Shown: one piece after another, positions 49,512 through 57,927 of the stretch
Layout of the letters: the number at the start of each line of letters is the position of its first letter
Numbering within the stretch: position 1 is the stretch's first letter
Assembly (NCBI GenBank): GCA_900466005.1
Contig: UEGQ01000007.1
Span: 1-64,000, forward strand
Source of the DNA: Hyphomicrobiales bacterium
GTDB taxonomy: Bacteria; Pseudomonadota; Alphaproteobacteria; Rhizobiales; Rhizobiaceae
Reading direction: 5' to 3'
Length of the DNA stretch: 64,000 bases
Position numbers and translations under genes: made by a program
The notes under the pieces: model-generated
The model's input: the letters and a program-made list of their open reading frames with translations, nothing else
The model's database searches: none
What the model was told of the DNA's origin: nothing

Positions 49512-50354
49512 TCAGCGGGAGAGAAGTGTAAGTGCTGTCATCGAATCAAGCACGGTGCGGGTCACGCCGCCGAAGAGTGCCTCCCACCACCGCTTGTGGC
49601 TGTAGGCTCCCATGACGAGAAGGTCGATACTGCTGTCCGACAACCGGTTCTCGATGGCCGCGGGAGCAGGCATTGCATCCGATGCCGCCTGCGAAACCGT
49701 CACGTTGATGCCGTGACGGGCAAGCGTCGCGGCGATTTCCGCGCCGGCGACCGTGGTGGAGCGGCCGCTCTGCTCCGGCGGCTCCACAGAGAACACTTCG
49801 ACCGTGTCGGCGCTCTTCAGGAAGGGAAGGGCGTCGAAGGTTGCCCGCGCCGCTTCGCGCGAACCGTTCCAGGCGATCAGCACGCGCTTGATCGGCTTCG
49901 GCTGCTTGAAGATGTACGGGACGAGGAGAACGGGCCGGCCGCTTTCGAACAGGAAGTGTTCCAGCTCCGAGCGGCTTTCGGAGAGAATGCTGTCGTCTCC
50001 CTGAGCGGCGATCACAAGGTCGCAACTGCGGGCGCTGTCGACCAGCGACGCGGCATTGAAGCCGGCCGATGACAGAAAACTGCGCCACTCGTAGGAGATG
50101 CCTTCCCGCGCGCAACGATCGCGGAAGAACTGTTCGATGGTCACCGTCTCGTCATGCGCCATGTCCTGAAGCGCCTGAACGGTTGTGGGGTCCGGGATTT
50201 CCATCGGCGCCACCAGCGGTACGGAGGCAATGGCTTCCGCGTGGAGGCCGATGACATGGGAGCCGAACCGTTCGGCGATGGAGAGGGAGAATTCGGTAAT
50301 CTGCCGCGCGTCCTTGGGTGTGTCCAGGACGGCGAGAATGGTCTTATATGCCAT
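49512..50354 (-). CDS. Two-domain universal stress protein
   Basis: This 280-residue protein has two tandem UspA folds: residues 1-145 (start MAYKTILAVLD) and 150-280 (KRVLIAWNGSREAARAT). The second domain ends with LLVMGAYSHKRWWEALFGGVTRTVL, which carries the G-x2-G-x9-G-type ATP-binding glycines in altered form. A perfect FixK/FNR palindrome lies 72 bases upstream, so induction under low oxygen is likely. No operon partner. Confidence 0.88.
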   Translation of the reverse strand: MAYKTILAVLDTPKDARQITEFSLSIAERFGSHVIGLHAEAIASVPLVAPMEIPDPTTVQALQDMAHDETVTIEQFFRDRCAREGISYEWRSFLSSAGFNAASLVDSARSCDLVIAAQGDDSILSESRSELEHFLFESGRPVLLVPYIFKQPKPIKRVLIAWNGSREAARATFDALPFLKSADTVEVFSVEPPEQSGRSTTVAGAEIAATLARHGINVTVSQAASDAMPAPAAIENRLSDSSIDLLVMGAYSHKRWWEALFGGVTRTVLDSMTALTLLSR

Positions 50355-50425
50355 GATTGCCTCCTCAGCGGTGACGCGGGGGAGCCCCGCATCAGAATTC
50401 TATGCAGCGATTGTCGCGCGCTTCC

Positions 50426-50439
50426 TTGACTTCGGTCAA
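50426..50439 (-). promoter_or_regulatory. FixK/FNR box upstream of the universal stress gene
   Basis: TTGACTTCGGTCAA is a perfect palindrome of the TTGA-N6-TCAA type, used by rhizobial FixK and FNR-like activators. It lies 72 bases before the start of the stress protein at 50354, which allows an activator site at about -41 for a transcript with a ~30-base leader. The only other gene near it, at 50463-51248, is read away from the box (its 3' end faces the box). Confidence 0.65.
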
Positions 50440-50462
50440 TCCGCGCAACGAAGAAAGGTCGG

Positions 50463-51248
50463 TCAGACAGGTTCGGCCGGATGCCCCCGTTCGTCGTGAA
50501 CGGACTGTTTTTTCTCTGTGATTTCCTCAATCATCGCAATGACCGCCGCTGTCGCCGCCTCAAGCGAGGCCTTGTCGCGCGAGCGCACGACGAGTTCGGT
50601 CGAGAAGCGTTCGCCGTCAAACTTCGGATAGGAGCCGATGCTGGCCGAAGGATGCGCCTTCTGAACGGCCGCGAGCGCCGTGCCGATGTCACCCTCGCCG
50701 TAGGGGCAGAGAACGGCCTGCGAGAGGACCCGGGCGCCTGCCGGCAAGGTGGAGATCACCTTGTCCATCATAGCCTGGAAGACTTGCGGCACGCCGGCCA
50801 TTACGTAGACATTGCCGATAATGAAGCCGGGTGCGGTCGAGACAGGGTTCGGGATGTGGCGGCTTCCTTCCGGCATGCGCGCCATGCGCTGGCGCGCCTC
50901 GCTGAACTCCATGTTCCGGCGCGCATACATCTCGCCGAGCAGGCGCATGGCCTCGGCGTCATGGGTGCAGGCAACGCCAAACGCACGGGCGACGGCATCG
51001 GCCGTGATGTCGTCGTGGGTCGGTCCGATTCCGCCGGAAGTGAAGACATAGTCGTAACGGGCGCGAAGCGCATCGAGCGCCTCGACAATCGCGCCCTCTT
51101 CGTCCCCGACGATGCGGACCTCCTTCAGATCGATGCCGGCGAGCGTCAGAACGTCCGCGAGATGGCCGATATTCTTGTCCTTCGTCCGTCCGGAGAGGAG
51201 TTCGTCGCCGATCGCGAGCATGGCGGCCGTCTTGATGTCGTCAGTCAT
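50463..51248 (-). CDS. CinA N-terminal-like / molybdopterin-binding domain protein
   Basis: This 261-residue protein has the MoCF-like fold of CinA-N: AAMLAIGDELLSGRTKDKN near the start and FTSGGIGPTHDDITADAVARAF around residues 68-90. It lacks the CinA C-terminal deamidase domain. Related proteins hydrolyse FAD or NMN-type pyrophosphates in some bacteria; the activity here is not known. Start at 51248 with GGTTGTCC-type weak ribosome-binding sequence. Confidence 0.85.
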   Translation of the reverse strand: MTDDIKTAAMLAIGDELLSGRTKDKNIGHLADVLTLAGIDLKEVRIVGDEEGAIVEALDALRARYDYVFTSGGIGPTHDDITADAVARAFGVACTHDAEAMRLLGEMYARRNMEFSEARQRMARMPEGSRHIPNPVSTAPGFIIGNVYVMAGVPQVFQAMMDKVISTLPAGARVLSQAVLCPYGEGDIGTALAAVQKAHPSASIGSYPKFDGERFSTELVVRSRDKASLEAATAAVIAMIEEITEKKQSVHDERGHPAEPV

Positions 51249-51476
51249 GGAGGTTGTCCCGGAAGAGATGGTCTTACCTATCTAGCGGGCCGTGCCCGGT
51301 TTGAGAAGCGCGCCGCAGCGACCTTCTCCACGAAAAGCCGGAAAGTCGTTCGCACGTGTCGTTGCGCTGGATGGTGAACACTGCGTCTCGCAGCCGTGAT
51401 CTGTTCGTCGTCGGGCCGAGTGCTACATGGGGGATTAGACAAAACGGGTTATCGCCCACAACGAAGGAGATGTTTC

Positions 51477-52073
51477 GTGGCAAAGGTCCTGGTTCTTTAC
51501 TATTCGTCTTACGGCCATATCGAAACCATGGCGTATGCCGTCGCCGAAGGCGCGAAGTCGGCCGGCGCGGACGTGACCGTCAAGCGCGTACCGGAACTTG
51601 TGCCGGAAGAGGTTGCCCGATCCTCGCATTTCAAGCTCGACCAGAAGGCCGAGATCGCCAAGGTCGACGAACTCGCCGAGTACGATGCGATCATCGTCGG
51701 CGCGGGCACACGATTCGGCACCGTCGCCTCGCAGATGCGCAATTTCTGGGATCAGACCGGCAGCCTTTGGTTCAGTGGCAAGCTGGTCGGCAAGGTCGGC
51801 TCTGTCTTCACCTCTTCCGCCACCCAGCATGGCGGGCAGGAATCGACGATCCTCGGCTTCATTCCGACGCTGCTGCACCATGGCATGGTCGTCGCCGGGC
51901 TCCCTTATGCCTTCCAGGGACAGACGGGCGTGGAAGCCGTGAAGGGCGGATCGCCCTATGGTGCATCCACCATCACCGACGGCGACGGTTCCCGCCAGCC
52001 TTCGGAAATCGAGCTCGAAGCGGCACGCTACCAGGGCGCTCACGTGGCACGCATCGCGACCAAGCTCGCCTGA
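51477..52073 (+). CDS. wrbA: WrbA, FMN-dependent NAD(P)H:quinone oxidoreductase
   Basis: This 198-residue flavodoxin-like quinone reductase has the FMN loop [12 protein letters not shown] (residues 7-18) and the WrbA-type segment [22 protein letters not shown] start at 51477 ([11 protein letters not shown]) with GAAGGAGATGTTTC upstream matches the family; an upstream ATG at 51396 adds an unconserved leader. It protects against quinone and oxidative stress. Confidence 0.93.
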   Translation: MAKVLVLYYSSYGHIETMAYAVAEGAKSAGADVTVKRVPELVPEEVARSSHFKLDQKAEIAKVDELAEYDAIIVGAGTRFGTVASQMRNFWDQTGSLWFSGKLVGKVGSVFTSSATQHGGQESTILGFIPTLLHHGMVVAGLPYAFQGQTGVEAVKGGSPYGASTITDGDGSRQPSEIELEAARYQGAHVARIATKLA

Positions 52074-52219
52074 TATTCAGCCGTTCGACAATCGGGGCGC
52101 GGGGACAGGTTCCTCGCGCCTTTTTTGTTTGTCGGAACAACAATTCATACTGGCGAAATCCCCCGTACGTTGTATGAATTATGCGTGATGTTTCACATAG
52201 ACGGCGGGGGTGCAAAGCA

Positions 52220-52465
52220 ATGGACGACAAGAGGGCGGAGCCACGCCTGCGCTCGCTCAAGGGCGCACGGATCGTCTTCAACAACGGCTTTTCGACGATG
52301 GACTGCATGGCGCGAAATCTCTCGCCCGGCGGCGCCAAGCTCGTGCTGCAATCGACTGTCGGTATTCCCGATTCCTTCGGTCTCAATTTCGAAGACGGCA
52401 GTCGTCACAACTGCTCCGTGCGCTGGCGCACGGCCACGGAGCTCGGCATTTCCTTCGAAGATTGA
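52220..52465 (+). CDS. Single-domain PilZ protein
   Basis: This 81-residue protein consists of one PilZ domain, a c-di-GMP binding module. Both signature pieces are there: the RAEPRLRSLKG arginine motif near residue 5 and NLSPGGAKL (D/N-x-S-x-x-G) near residue 34. I chose the ATG at 52220 because the N-terminus MDDKRAEPR is typical. It would act as an adaptor for c-di-GMP signalling; no partner gene adjoins it. Confidence 0.87.
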   Translation: MDDKRAEPRLRSLKGARIVFNNGFSTMDCMARNLSPGGAKLVLQSTVGIPDSFGLNFEDGSRHNCSVRWRTATELGISFED

Positions 52466-52565
52466 GATAGCCGCGGGCCTGCTCCCGCGAGTGGTCGCGC
52501 TGGAGGCCTCAATCGTCGCGGGCTCTCTTGACGAGTGCGAGCAACTCGTTGAAACAGGAGCCCGC

Positions 52566-52650
52566 GCGGACGTGGCGAAACTGGTAGACGCAAGGGACTT
52601 AAAATCCCTCGGAGTGATCCGTACGGGTTCGACCCCCGTCGTCCGCACCA
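52566..52650 (+). tRNA. tRNA-Leu (anticodon UAA)
   Basis: The acceptor stem GCGGACG (52566-52572) pairs with CGTCCGC (52640-52646), then A and the encoded CCA (52648-52650). The anticodon stem AGGGA/TCCCT frames the loop CTTAAAA with anticodon TAA at 52600-52602. A long variable arm and the T-loop TTCGACC are present. It is the likely integration site of the element that starts just after it. Confidence 0.95.
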
Positions 52651-52736
52651 CTGCAAAGAAATCCCTTGCAGTTTCAGATTGTTGATTGTTATCAGAGCTT
52701 TCTCGACGCCCATCGCTACAAAGGGCGCTACAAAGT

Positions 52737-54350
52737 ATGGTTCTGATGACGACGTTGAGCAAAGCCAAAAATGGGGATTGGTTCGCAAGGAAGGCGATTC
52801 CTGCGGATGTTCGTGATGCCTATCAGGCAGCATACGGCGTTCGTCGAGAGGAGCGCTTCCGCCGATCTTCCTCTCTACCTCAAGGACATGCCAAAGCCGA
52901 CTTCAGGGACTGGGATGCCGAGATCACCAGTAGGATCGAAGCCCTCAGAGCAAAGGTCGCGGATGCCGCAGTTCGGCTCACACCTCGCCAAATCAGTGCG
53001 CTGACGGGACAGTGGTACGCTTGGTTCATTGAACAGCACAGTGATAGGCCGGGGCAGCCTGAGGACTGGGACGCTCGGGACGAGATGCTGGCGGACGTCT
53101 ATGGCCGTTTCAATATCGGCTTTCCCGGTGACAATCGTGAGACGATTGGCGCGGCAGCCAAACGACACATCCACGCGAAACTGGTCGAGATGGGCAGCGT
53201 GGAGACATTCCTTGCTGGACATGCCCCCAAACTCGACAGCGACACGCGGAGCGCTTTCCTAGCTGCACTTGAAGCTGAGTTGCCGACTGCTTTCGGTCTT
53301 CTTCGTCGTCGCGCTGGAGGGGATTATTCGCCTGACGAGAGGCTGGCACGTTTCGCTCCGGCACCGATTCACGCACCCGCGAGAGGCCAGAAGCTGGCGG
53401 GTCTGGATTGCTGGCAAGCATTCGAAGCGTGGGTGAAGGAACGTCAGCCAGCCTCGGCTACGGTAGACCGCTGGAGGGGCGTATTCCTCGGCCTAAACAC
53501 GTACTTTGAAAAGAAGGACGTTGCCACCATCACGCCTGACGATGCGGTCGAGTGGAAGGACACGTTGGTTACCGAGAAGCGATCTGGACAGGTTGCCAAT
53601 GACATCTGGATCACGGCAGCGGTCACCATCTTCAACTGGCTAAAGGAAAACAGGAAGGTCACCGAGAACCCGTTTGCTGGCATTCGCGTAGCTACAGCTA
53701 AGAAGGTAAAGCGTCGGGAACGAGCATTCACCGACGACGAGTGGAAGAAAATCCTGACTGCCTCACTGGAGCCTGTGACGGGTCGCCTGAAGACACAGAA
53801 AGCCGCAGCACGTCGATGGGTGCCGTGGCTATGCGCTTACACTGGGGCACGTCCAGGAGAGATGACGCAGTTGAAGGGAACCAGCGTTCGCCGGGAGGGT
53901 GCTATCTGGGTGATCGACATCACCCCGGAAGATGGCACCGTGAAAGGGGCATCATTCCGGAAGGTGCCTATTCATGAGCACCTGATCGAGATGGGATTTC
54001 TCGACTTCGTTCGATCCGCCGACGAGGGACCGCTATTCTACGACCCAAAGGACAAGAGGGCAGCGAGCAGCGACCCTACAAGGCCAGTGCGCGAGCCTTA
54101 CGTCATCGCCCGCAACAAGCTGGCGGAGTGGGTGCGCAATACAGTGAAAGTTGATGATCCCGACATCAGCCCCAATCACGCGTGGCGTCACACATTCAAG
54201 CGGATGGCAGCAAGGCACGGGATGGAGAAGCGCTTCAGGTTCGCGTTCTGCGGACACGAGTCAGATGATGTGGGTGACATCTATGAGACGCCGACGCTGG
54301 AAGACATGGCGGAAGAGCTGAAGAAGTTCCCCCGCTATGTTCTCGATTGA
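52737..54350 (+). CDS. int: Tyrosine recombinase/integrase
   Basis: This ~537-residue integrase is larger than most phage integrases because of a long N-terminal region. The catalytic domain shows R (TGARPGEM), H-x-x-R (HAWRHTFKR), H (CGHES) and Y (DIYETPT). A SAM-like core-binding domain precedes it. It starts about 87 bases from the tRNA-Leu 3' end. M at 52737 or 52746 (MTTLSKAKNGDWF) are both possible starts. It would catalyse integration into the tRNA gene. Confidence 0.9.
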   Translation: MVLMTTLSKAKNGDWFARKAIPADVRDAYQAAYGVRREERFRRSSSLPQGHAKADFRDWDAEITSRIEALRAKVADAAVRLTPRQISALTGQWYAWFIEQHSDRPGQPEDWDARDEMLADVYGRFNIGFPGDNRETIGAAAKRHIHAKLVEMGSVETFLAGHAPKLDSDTRSAFLAALEAELPTAFGLLRRRAGGDYSPDERLARFAPAPIHAPARGQKLAGLDCWQAFEAWVKERQPASATVDRWRGVFLGLNTYFEKKDVATITPDDAVEWKDTLVTEKRSGQVANDIWITAAVTIFNWLKENRKVTENPFAGIRVATAKKVKRRERAFTDDEWKKILTASLEPVTGRLKTQKAAARRWVPWLCAYTGARPGEMTQLKGTSVRREGAIWVIDITPEDGTVKGASFRKVPIHEHLIEMGFLDFVRSADEGPLFYDPKDKRAASSDPTRPVREPYVIARNKLAEWVRNTVKVDDPDISPNHAWRHTFKRMAARHGMEKRFRFAFCGHESDDVGDIYETPTLEDMAEELKKFPRYVLD

Positions 54351-54406
54351 CTTAGCAGGATGGCGTGTCGCAGCGCTGAACGTACCTTATCGGTTGACGC
54401 ACACGC

Positions 54407-55129
54407 TCAGAGGCGAAGCAGCCTGAGAACCATATCGATGGTTTGGAGCGCATCGTGAACTGTCTGCACCACGATCGGGTCTCGACTATGTGCGAGGCCA
54501 TCCAGTTTCGTGCGCTGAGCCTCCATCAACTCGATAGCCTTCTCAAGAACGGCTACATCACTGTCGGACGAGCCTCGCGCTCTCTTGCTAACTGCCAACT
54601 TGTACCGATCCCGTCTGGTGATTTTCCCGTCAGGTCTCCGTTGATAATGCGGTTGAGCTACGACCTCTTCATCCGGTGCCACAGCGCGTAGCACCTGATT
54701 TACCAGCTCTCTCCCCGAATGCGCGGCTTGTCTCTGCGTATCGGGCAATGTTGAGCTTGCTGCCCGCCAAGCGCCAAGGCGCATTTCGAGGAACTGCGGA
54801 GACAGCGCACTGAGCGCGGCGTCCAGTTCGTCAATCGCCCCACGCGCCAACGCTTCTCGGCCAGCTTCGGTTATGACGCGCCAATCGCGAGGGCTTGAGA
54901 GGTCGGAGTAGGTGCCCACGATGAGGCCTGCGACTTCCAACTCGTCAGCCCATCGATACGCTTGCGCTCTCTCATCAACGGTGAAGTCCCCTGCCTGCAG
55001 TTCGTGTTCAAGGTCACCCGTACCGTGGGGCCGGCCTAGCACGTTGCCAATATGAAGGGAGCGACTAGCTCTGCCGTAGACCCTCAGGAGACCCATCATC
55101 AGGTCATAATCGATGAAGCGGGAGGTCAT
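54407..55129 (-). CDS. Winged-helix-like protein with C-terminal helical effector-like region
   Basis: This 240-residue protein begins MTSRFIDYDLMMGLLR and has a winged-helix-like half (residues 1-100: WADELEVAGLIVG, WRVITEAGREALA) followed by a helical, basic half with RELVNQVLRAV and TRRDRYKLAV. The second half recalls modules found in phage-defence genes, but I cannot assign a family. It starts one base after the stop of the membrane gene upstream, so the two are co-translated. Confidence 0.7.
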   Translation of the reverse strand: MTSRFIDYDLMMGLLRVYGRASRSLHIGNVLGRPHGTGDLEHELQAGDFTVDERAQAYRWADELEVAGLIVGTYSDLSSPRDWRVITEAGREALARGAIDELDAALSALSPQFLEMRLGAWRAASSTLPDTQRQAAHSGRELVNQVLRAVAPDEEVVAQPHYQRRPDGKITRRDRYKLAVSKRARGSSDSDVAVLEKAIELMEAQRTKLDGLAHSRDPIVVQTVHDALQTIDMVLRLLRL

Positions 55130-55130
55130 G

Positions 55131-55544
55131 TTAGAATGGAACCGTCTGCGCGATGGTGACTGTTCCGTAGGCGAAAGCACCGAGTGACGACAGCGCAGCT
55201 GCCAGACCAACACGATTCCAAACGGTTCCCCGCAGCCAGCTAACCTGCGGCTGCAACAGCGAGGTGGCATATGCTTGGTTGCTCAAGTATGCGCAAAAGG
55301 ACGTGAAAACCGCAAGACCCGACCCAACTGCAAACCAAACCAGTGAATCCAGCATGCCCGCGATCAGGGCCTGAAAGCCGCCTTCCGTCGCATCTTTCAG
55401 GGTGGTGGCGAGAAAGCCCAGTACGGCGATGCTGGCACCACCATTGAGAAGCAGCAGGGCCTTCAGCCCCTCATGGGCGGCATCGATCGATGCCTGCTCC
55501 AATCGGGCGTGACGGTCATTCCTTGCTTCGTTGTCGGTGGCCAT
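55131..55544 (-). CDS. Phage-type four-helix membrane protein
   Basis: The 137-residue protein starts MATDNEARNDRHARLEQAS with an amphipathic helix and then has three to four hydrophobic segments (LLLLNGGASIAVLGFLAT; SLVWFAVGSGLAVFTSFC; GLAAALSSLGAFAYGTV). An ATG at 55643 would lengthen it with an unconserved leader. It forms a two-gene minus-strand unit with the winged-helix-like gene. A role in superinfection exclusion is possible but only inferred. Confidence 0.7.
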   Translation of the reverse strand: MATDNEARNDRHARLEQASIDAAHEGLKALLLLNGGASIAVLGFLATTLKDATEGGFQALIAGMLDSLVWFAVGSGLAVFTSFCAYLSNQAYATSLLQPQVSWLRGTVWNRVGLAAALSSLGAFAYGTVTIAQTVPF

Positions 55545-55636
55545 GCGGTCCTCTCTGGTTCTGGTTCCAGAATAGATGGTCGTACGGCGCACCACAACTC
55601 TTGATCTCTGCTCCCTGAAATCGCGCACCCTCAGAG

Positions 55637-55666
55637 GGCGCATGACAGGATCGTAGAAATGACCAA
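55637..55666 (+). repeat. 30-bp direct repeat, copy 1 (leader of the BRO-N gene)
   Basis: This 30-base segment is identical to 56956-56985. It begins 22 bases before the BRO-N start codon, contains ACAGGATCG as a ribosome-binding region, and ends with codons 1-2 plus two bases. A few more matches (AAATCGCG) extend 5'. Confidence 0.9.
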
Positions 55667-56138
55667 ACTCACTACCTTCAACTACCTCTCCAACTCCGTC
55701 CGTGTCGTCGACATCGATGGCAATCCGTGGTTCCTTGCGACTGATGTCTGCCGGGTTCTCGGGTTGTCCAACCCTAGCGTGGCGATCCTTCCGCTCGATG
55801 CCGATGAGAAAGCTAAGACAGACTTAGGTTTGTCCGGTCGCCTTCCGAACATCATCTCCGAGAGCGGTCTCTACAAGCTGATCATGCGCTCCGACAAACC
55901 GGAGGCCCGTAAGTTCCAAGACTGGGTCACCCGCGAAGTCCTCCCCGCGATCCGCAAGGACGGTGGCTACATCCCGGGTGAGGAGAAGGTGAAGACCGGG
56001 GAGATGAGCGAAGACGAACTGGTCCTTCGCGCTATTGAGGTCATGCAGCGGAAGGCGAAGGTTCGGCTTGATGTCGAAATTCGAGCGGTGAGCACGGCCT
56101 CTACAGGGCCTGAGAAACAAGGATGTATCCACGCGTAA
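55659..56138 (+). CDS. BRO-N domain phage antirepressor-type protein, C-terminally short
   Basis: The first ~110 residues are a BRO-N domain (VRVVDIDGNPWFLATDVCRVLGL, then KFQDWVTREVLPAIRKDGGYI). The end differs from usual family members, which continue with a KilA-C or similar domain; this 159-residue protein stops after a short charged tail, so it may be truncated. Its leader and start codon lie in the 30-bp direct repeat. BRO proteins bind DNA and counter phage repressors. Confidence 0.82.
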   Translation: MTKLTTFNYLSNSVRVVDIDGNPWFLATDVCRVLGLSNPSVAILPLDADEKAKTDLGLSGRLPNIISESGLYKLIMRSDKPEARKFQDWVTREVLPAIRKDGGYIPGEEKVKTGEMSEDELVLRAIEVMQRKAKVRLDVEIRAVSTASTGPEKQGCIHA

Positions 56139-56171
56139 GTGCAAATAATTGATTTTGCTAATAAAAATCCC

Positions 56172-56201
56172 TTGACCTGTGCGACGTGATCAGAGTCTAA
56201 C
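56172..56201 (+). promoter_or_regulatory. Candidate sigma-70-type promoter
   Basis: TTGACC (56172-56177) and TCTAAC (56196-56201) are spaced by 18 bases in an AT-rich stretch. It would start transcription about 45 bases before the small 57-residue gene. Spacing and -35 match are good; the -10 is moderate. Confidence 0.4.
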
Positions 56202-56250
56202 GTTGTCGTTCTGGCCGGAACGCTTCGCAATCACGCTTCAGGAGACAGCA

Positions 56251-56424
56251 ATGCAATTCTCTTTCACCGTTCTTGGCTTCACCTTTGAAATCGCTTCTCG
56301 GCTGCCCAGAGCGATTTACGTCAACGCCGGACCATACCAGTTCGCCTATGATCGCAACTTCAGCTTTGAACGGGCTGACGGTTCGTGGGGGAATTGGGTT
56401 CTGGAGAAACAGTCTCGCGCCTGA
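56251..56424 (+). CDS. Small phage protein, 57 residues
   Basis: The reading frame MQFSFTVLGFTFEIASRLP... is preceded by AGGAGACAGCA, a good ribosome-binding site. No domain is recognised; it is a typical small early phage gene. An extended reading from 56179 has no ribosome-binding site. Confidence 0.6.
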   Translation: MQFSFTVLGFTFEIASRLPRAIYVNAGPYQFAYDRNFSFERADGSWGNWVLEKQSRA

Positions 56425-56475
56425 TGGCGACTAGCCCCTCTTTGACTCAGAGACGGTCGTGGAGGGGCTTCAGGC

Positions 56476-56910
56476 TTGCGGGGGCGGGTCGGGTGCCCTC
56501 TGGGCTTCCCGGCGCTCTACGGACGCCCCCGCGCCGAGCTGACCGAAGAGGCTCTCGATTTCGTCCATCTGCTGATGGATGCGCCAATCGAGAAGATCGC
56601 CATCGAGAACCCGGTGAGCTGCATCTCGACCTGCATCAGACCGGCTGACCAGTACATCCAACCCTACGAGTTTGGCGAAGACGCCAGTAAGAGGACCGGC
56701 CTCTGGCTGAAGAACCTGGCCCCGTTGAAGGTCGATCCTGCAGCCCGCTTCCCGGGCAGACTGGTGCACCACAAAGGCAAGCTCGTCGAGCGCTGGAGCA
56801 ACCAGACAGACAGCGGACAGAACCGCCTGTCGCCCTCCGAGGACCGCTGGAAAGAGCGCTCCTACACCTACCCGAACATCGCCCGTGCCTTCGCCCTGAA
56901 CTGGGGCTGA
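56476..56910 (+). pseudogene. Phage DNA-methylase-like gene fragment
   Basis: The 144-residue reading frame (nominal TTG start at 56476) matches the C-terminal half of phage DNA-methylase-like proteins: LDAPIEKIAIENP-type segment (LMDAPIEKIAIENPVS), then QYIQPYEFGEDASKRTGLWLKNLAPL. The expected N-terminal P-P-C-T catalytic part is missing upstream, where the sequence is a hairpin (56433-56440 with 56462-56469). A 5'-truncated remnant is the simplest reading; a small functional protein is not excluded. Confidence 0.55.
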
Positions 56911-56955
56911 TGGGATTACCCCTCACTTAAGCAAACGCAAATCGCGACCCGAGCA

Positions 56956-56985
56956 GGCGCATGACAGGATCGTAGAAATGACCAA
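56956..56985 (+). repeat. 30-bp direct repeat, copy 2 (leader of the Rha gene)
   Basis: Exact copy of 55637-55666, beginning 22 bases before the Rha start codon and covering its ribosome-binding site and first codons. The downstream proteins are unrelated beyond the first two residues. Confidence 0.9.
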
Positions 56986-57571
56986 CGAAACCACCCCCAT
57001 CGTCACCATCAAGAACAACGCAGTCGTCGCCAACAGCCGGGACGTAGCGGTCTACTTCTGCAAGCGCCACGACAACGTGGTCAGAGACATTGAGAACCTG
57101 CTTGAACAGGGTGTCCTCAATTTTGAGGAAACCCCCTACGTCCACGAACAGAACGGCCAGACCTACCGCTCGTTCGACATGACCCGTGATGGCTTCACGC
57201 TTCTCGCGATGGGCTTCACCGGCAAGAAGGCATTGCAGTTCAAGCTCCGTTACATCGAGCAGTTCAATGCGATGGAAGCAGAGCTGAAGCGCCAGCAGCA
57301 GGAGGCTGCGGTGCGTATTCCCCAGAACTACCCCGAGGCTCTTCGCGTGGCCGCTGATGAGTACGAGCGCCGCCTCGCGGCGGAGCAGAGGGCTAGGGAG
57401 CTGGAAGGTCCAGTCTCGGTCGACAATCTCGTGTCGAAGCGCCCCGGAGTTGCGACCCCAGTTTGGTCCGATAAATTGCGAAGCATTATCAATCTGTTGA
57501 ATTACCACTCACTTAAGGAAAGACCCCGGAGGGAAGAAGACCAGATAAAGGGGAGGAGAGGCGGAACCTGA
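56978..57571 (+). CDS. Rha-family phage regulatory protein
   Basis: This 197-residue protein has the Rha domain: NNAVVANSRDVAVYFCKRHDNVVRDI in the first 35 residues, then FDMTRDGFTLLAMGFTGKKA and an AMEAEL coiled region. Rha proteins influence lysis-lysogeny decisions in several phages. The start codon lies within the 30-bp repeat. The usual C-terminal DNA-binding part is short here. Confidence 0.85.
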   Translation: MTNETTPIVTIKNNAVVANSRDVAVYFCKRHDNVVRDIENLLEQGVLNFEETPYVHEQNGQTYRSFDMTRDGFTLLAMGFTGKKALQFKLRYIEQFNAMEAELKRQQQEAAVRIPQNYPEALRVAADEYERRLAAEQRARELEGPVSVDNLVSKRPGVATPVWSDKLRSIINLLNYHSLKERPRREEDQIKGRRGGT

Positions 57572-57927
57572 TCATTCAGGGGTACTCTCGGAGAAATCTT
57601 TATCTGGGAGTGATGGTGACAGTGATCCTTAGTACACCAACACCTTCCCCTGCAAATCCTCGATAATCAGACCTTCAGGTTAAACCTAAATGGTCGCTCT
57701 CATGGTCCTTCTAACGACCATGCTCACCACCCAATCCCCGCACAGTCTGACGTAGACACTCCACCACTGAGAGTGCGGTGCTGGCTGTCCTGTCCTCAGG
57801 ATGGCCTCCCTCCTCGTGGGTGTGGTGACCCTCAAGCCCTCTCGTCGTTCGCAAGATCGGCGGGAGGGTTTTTCGTCGCCCCCACACAACGCCCCTCATC
57901 ACCACAAGCACGACAGGACCAACCGCG
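57572..57927. other. Non-coding junction between rha and the ejection gene
   Basis: The 356-bp stretch has no convincing gene. It contains an 11-base palindrome AGGTTAAACCT (57678-57688), short inverted repeats near 57690-57722, and the terminator at 57837-57873. If the element was derived from a T7-like phage, this is where the polymerase, capsid and tail genes would be missing. Confidence 0.55.
57837..57873 (+). terminator. Rho-independent terminator upstream of the ejection gene
   Basis: CCCTCTCG (57837-57844) pairs with CGGGAGGG (57861-57868) with one T-G pair, followed by TTTTT (57869-57873). It stands 55 bases before the ejection protein start, as often seen at the end of a phage capsid-gene transcription unit. 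Confidence 0.6.
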
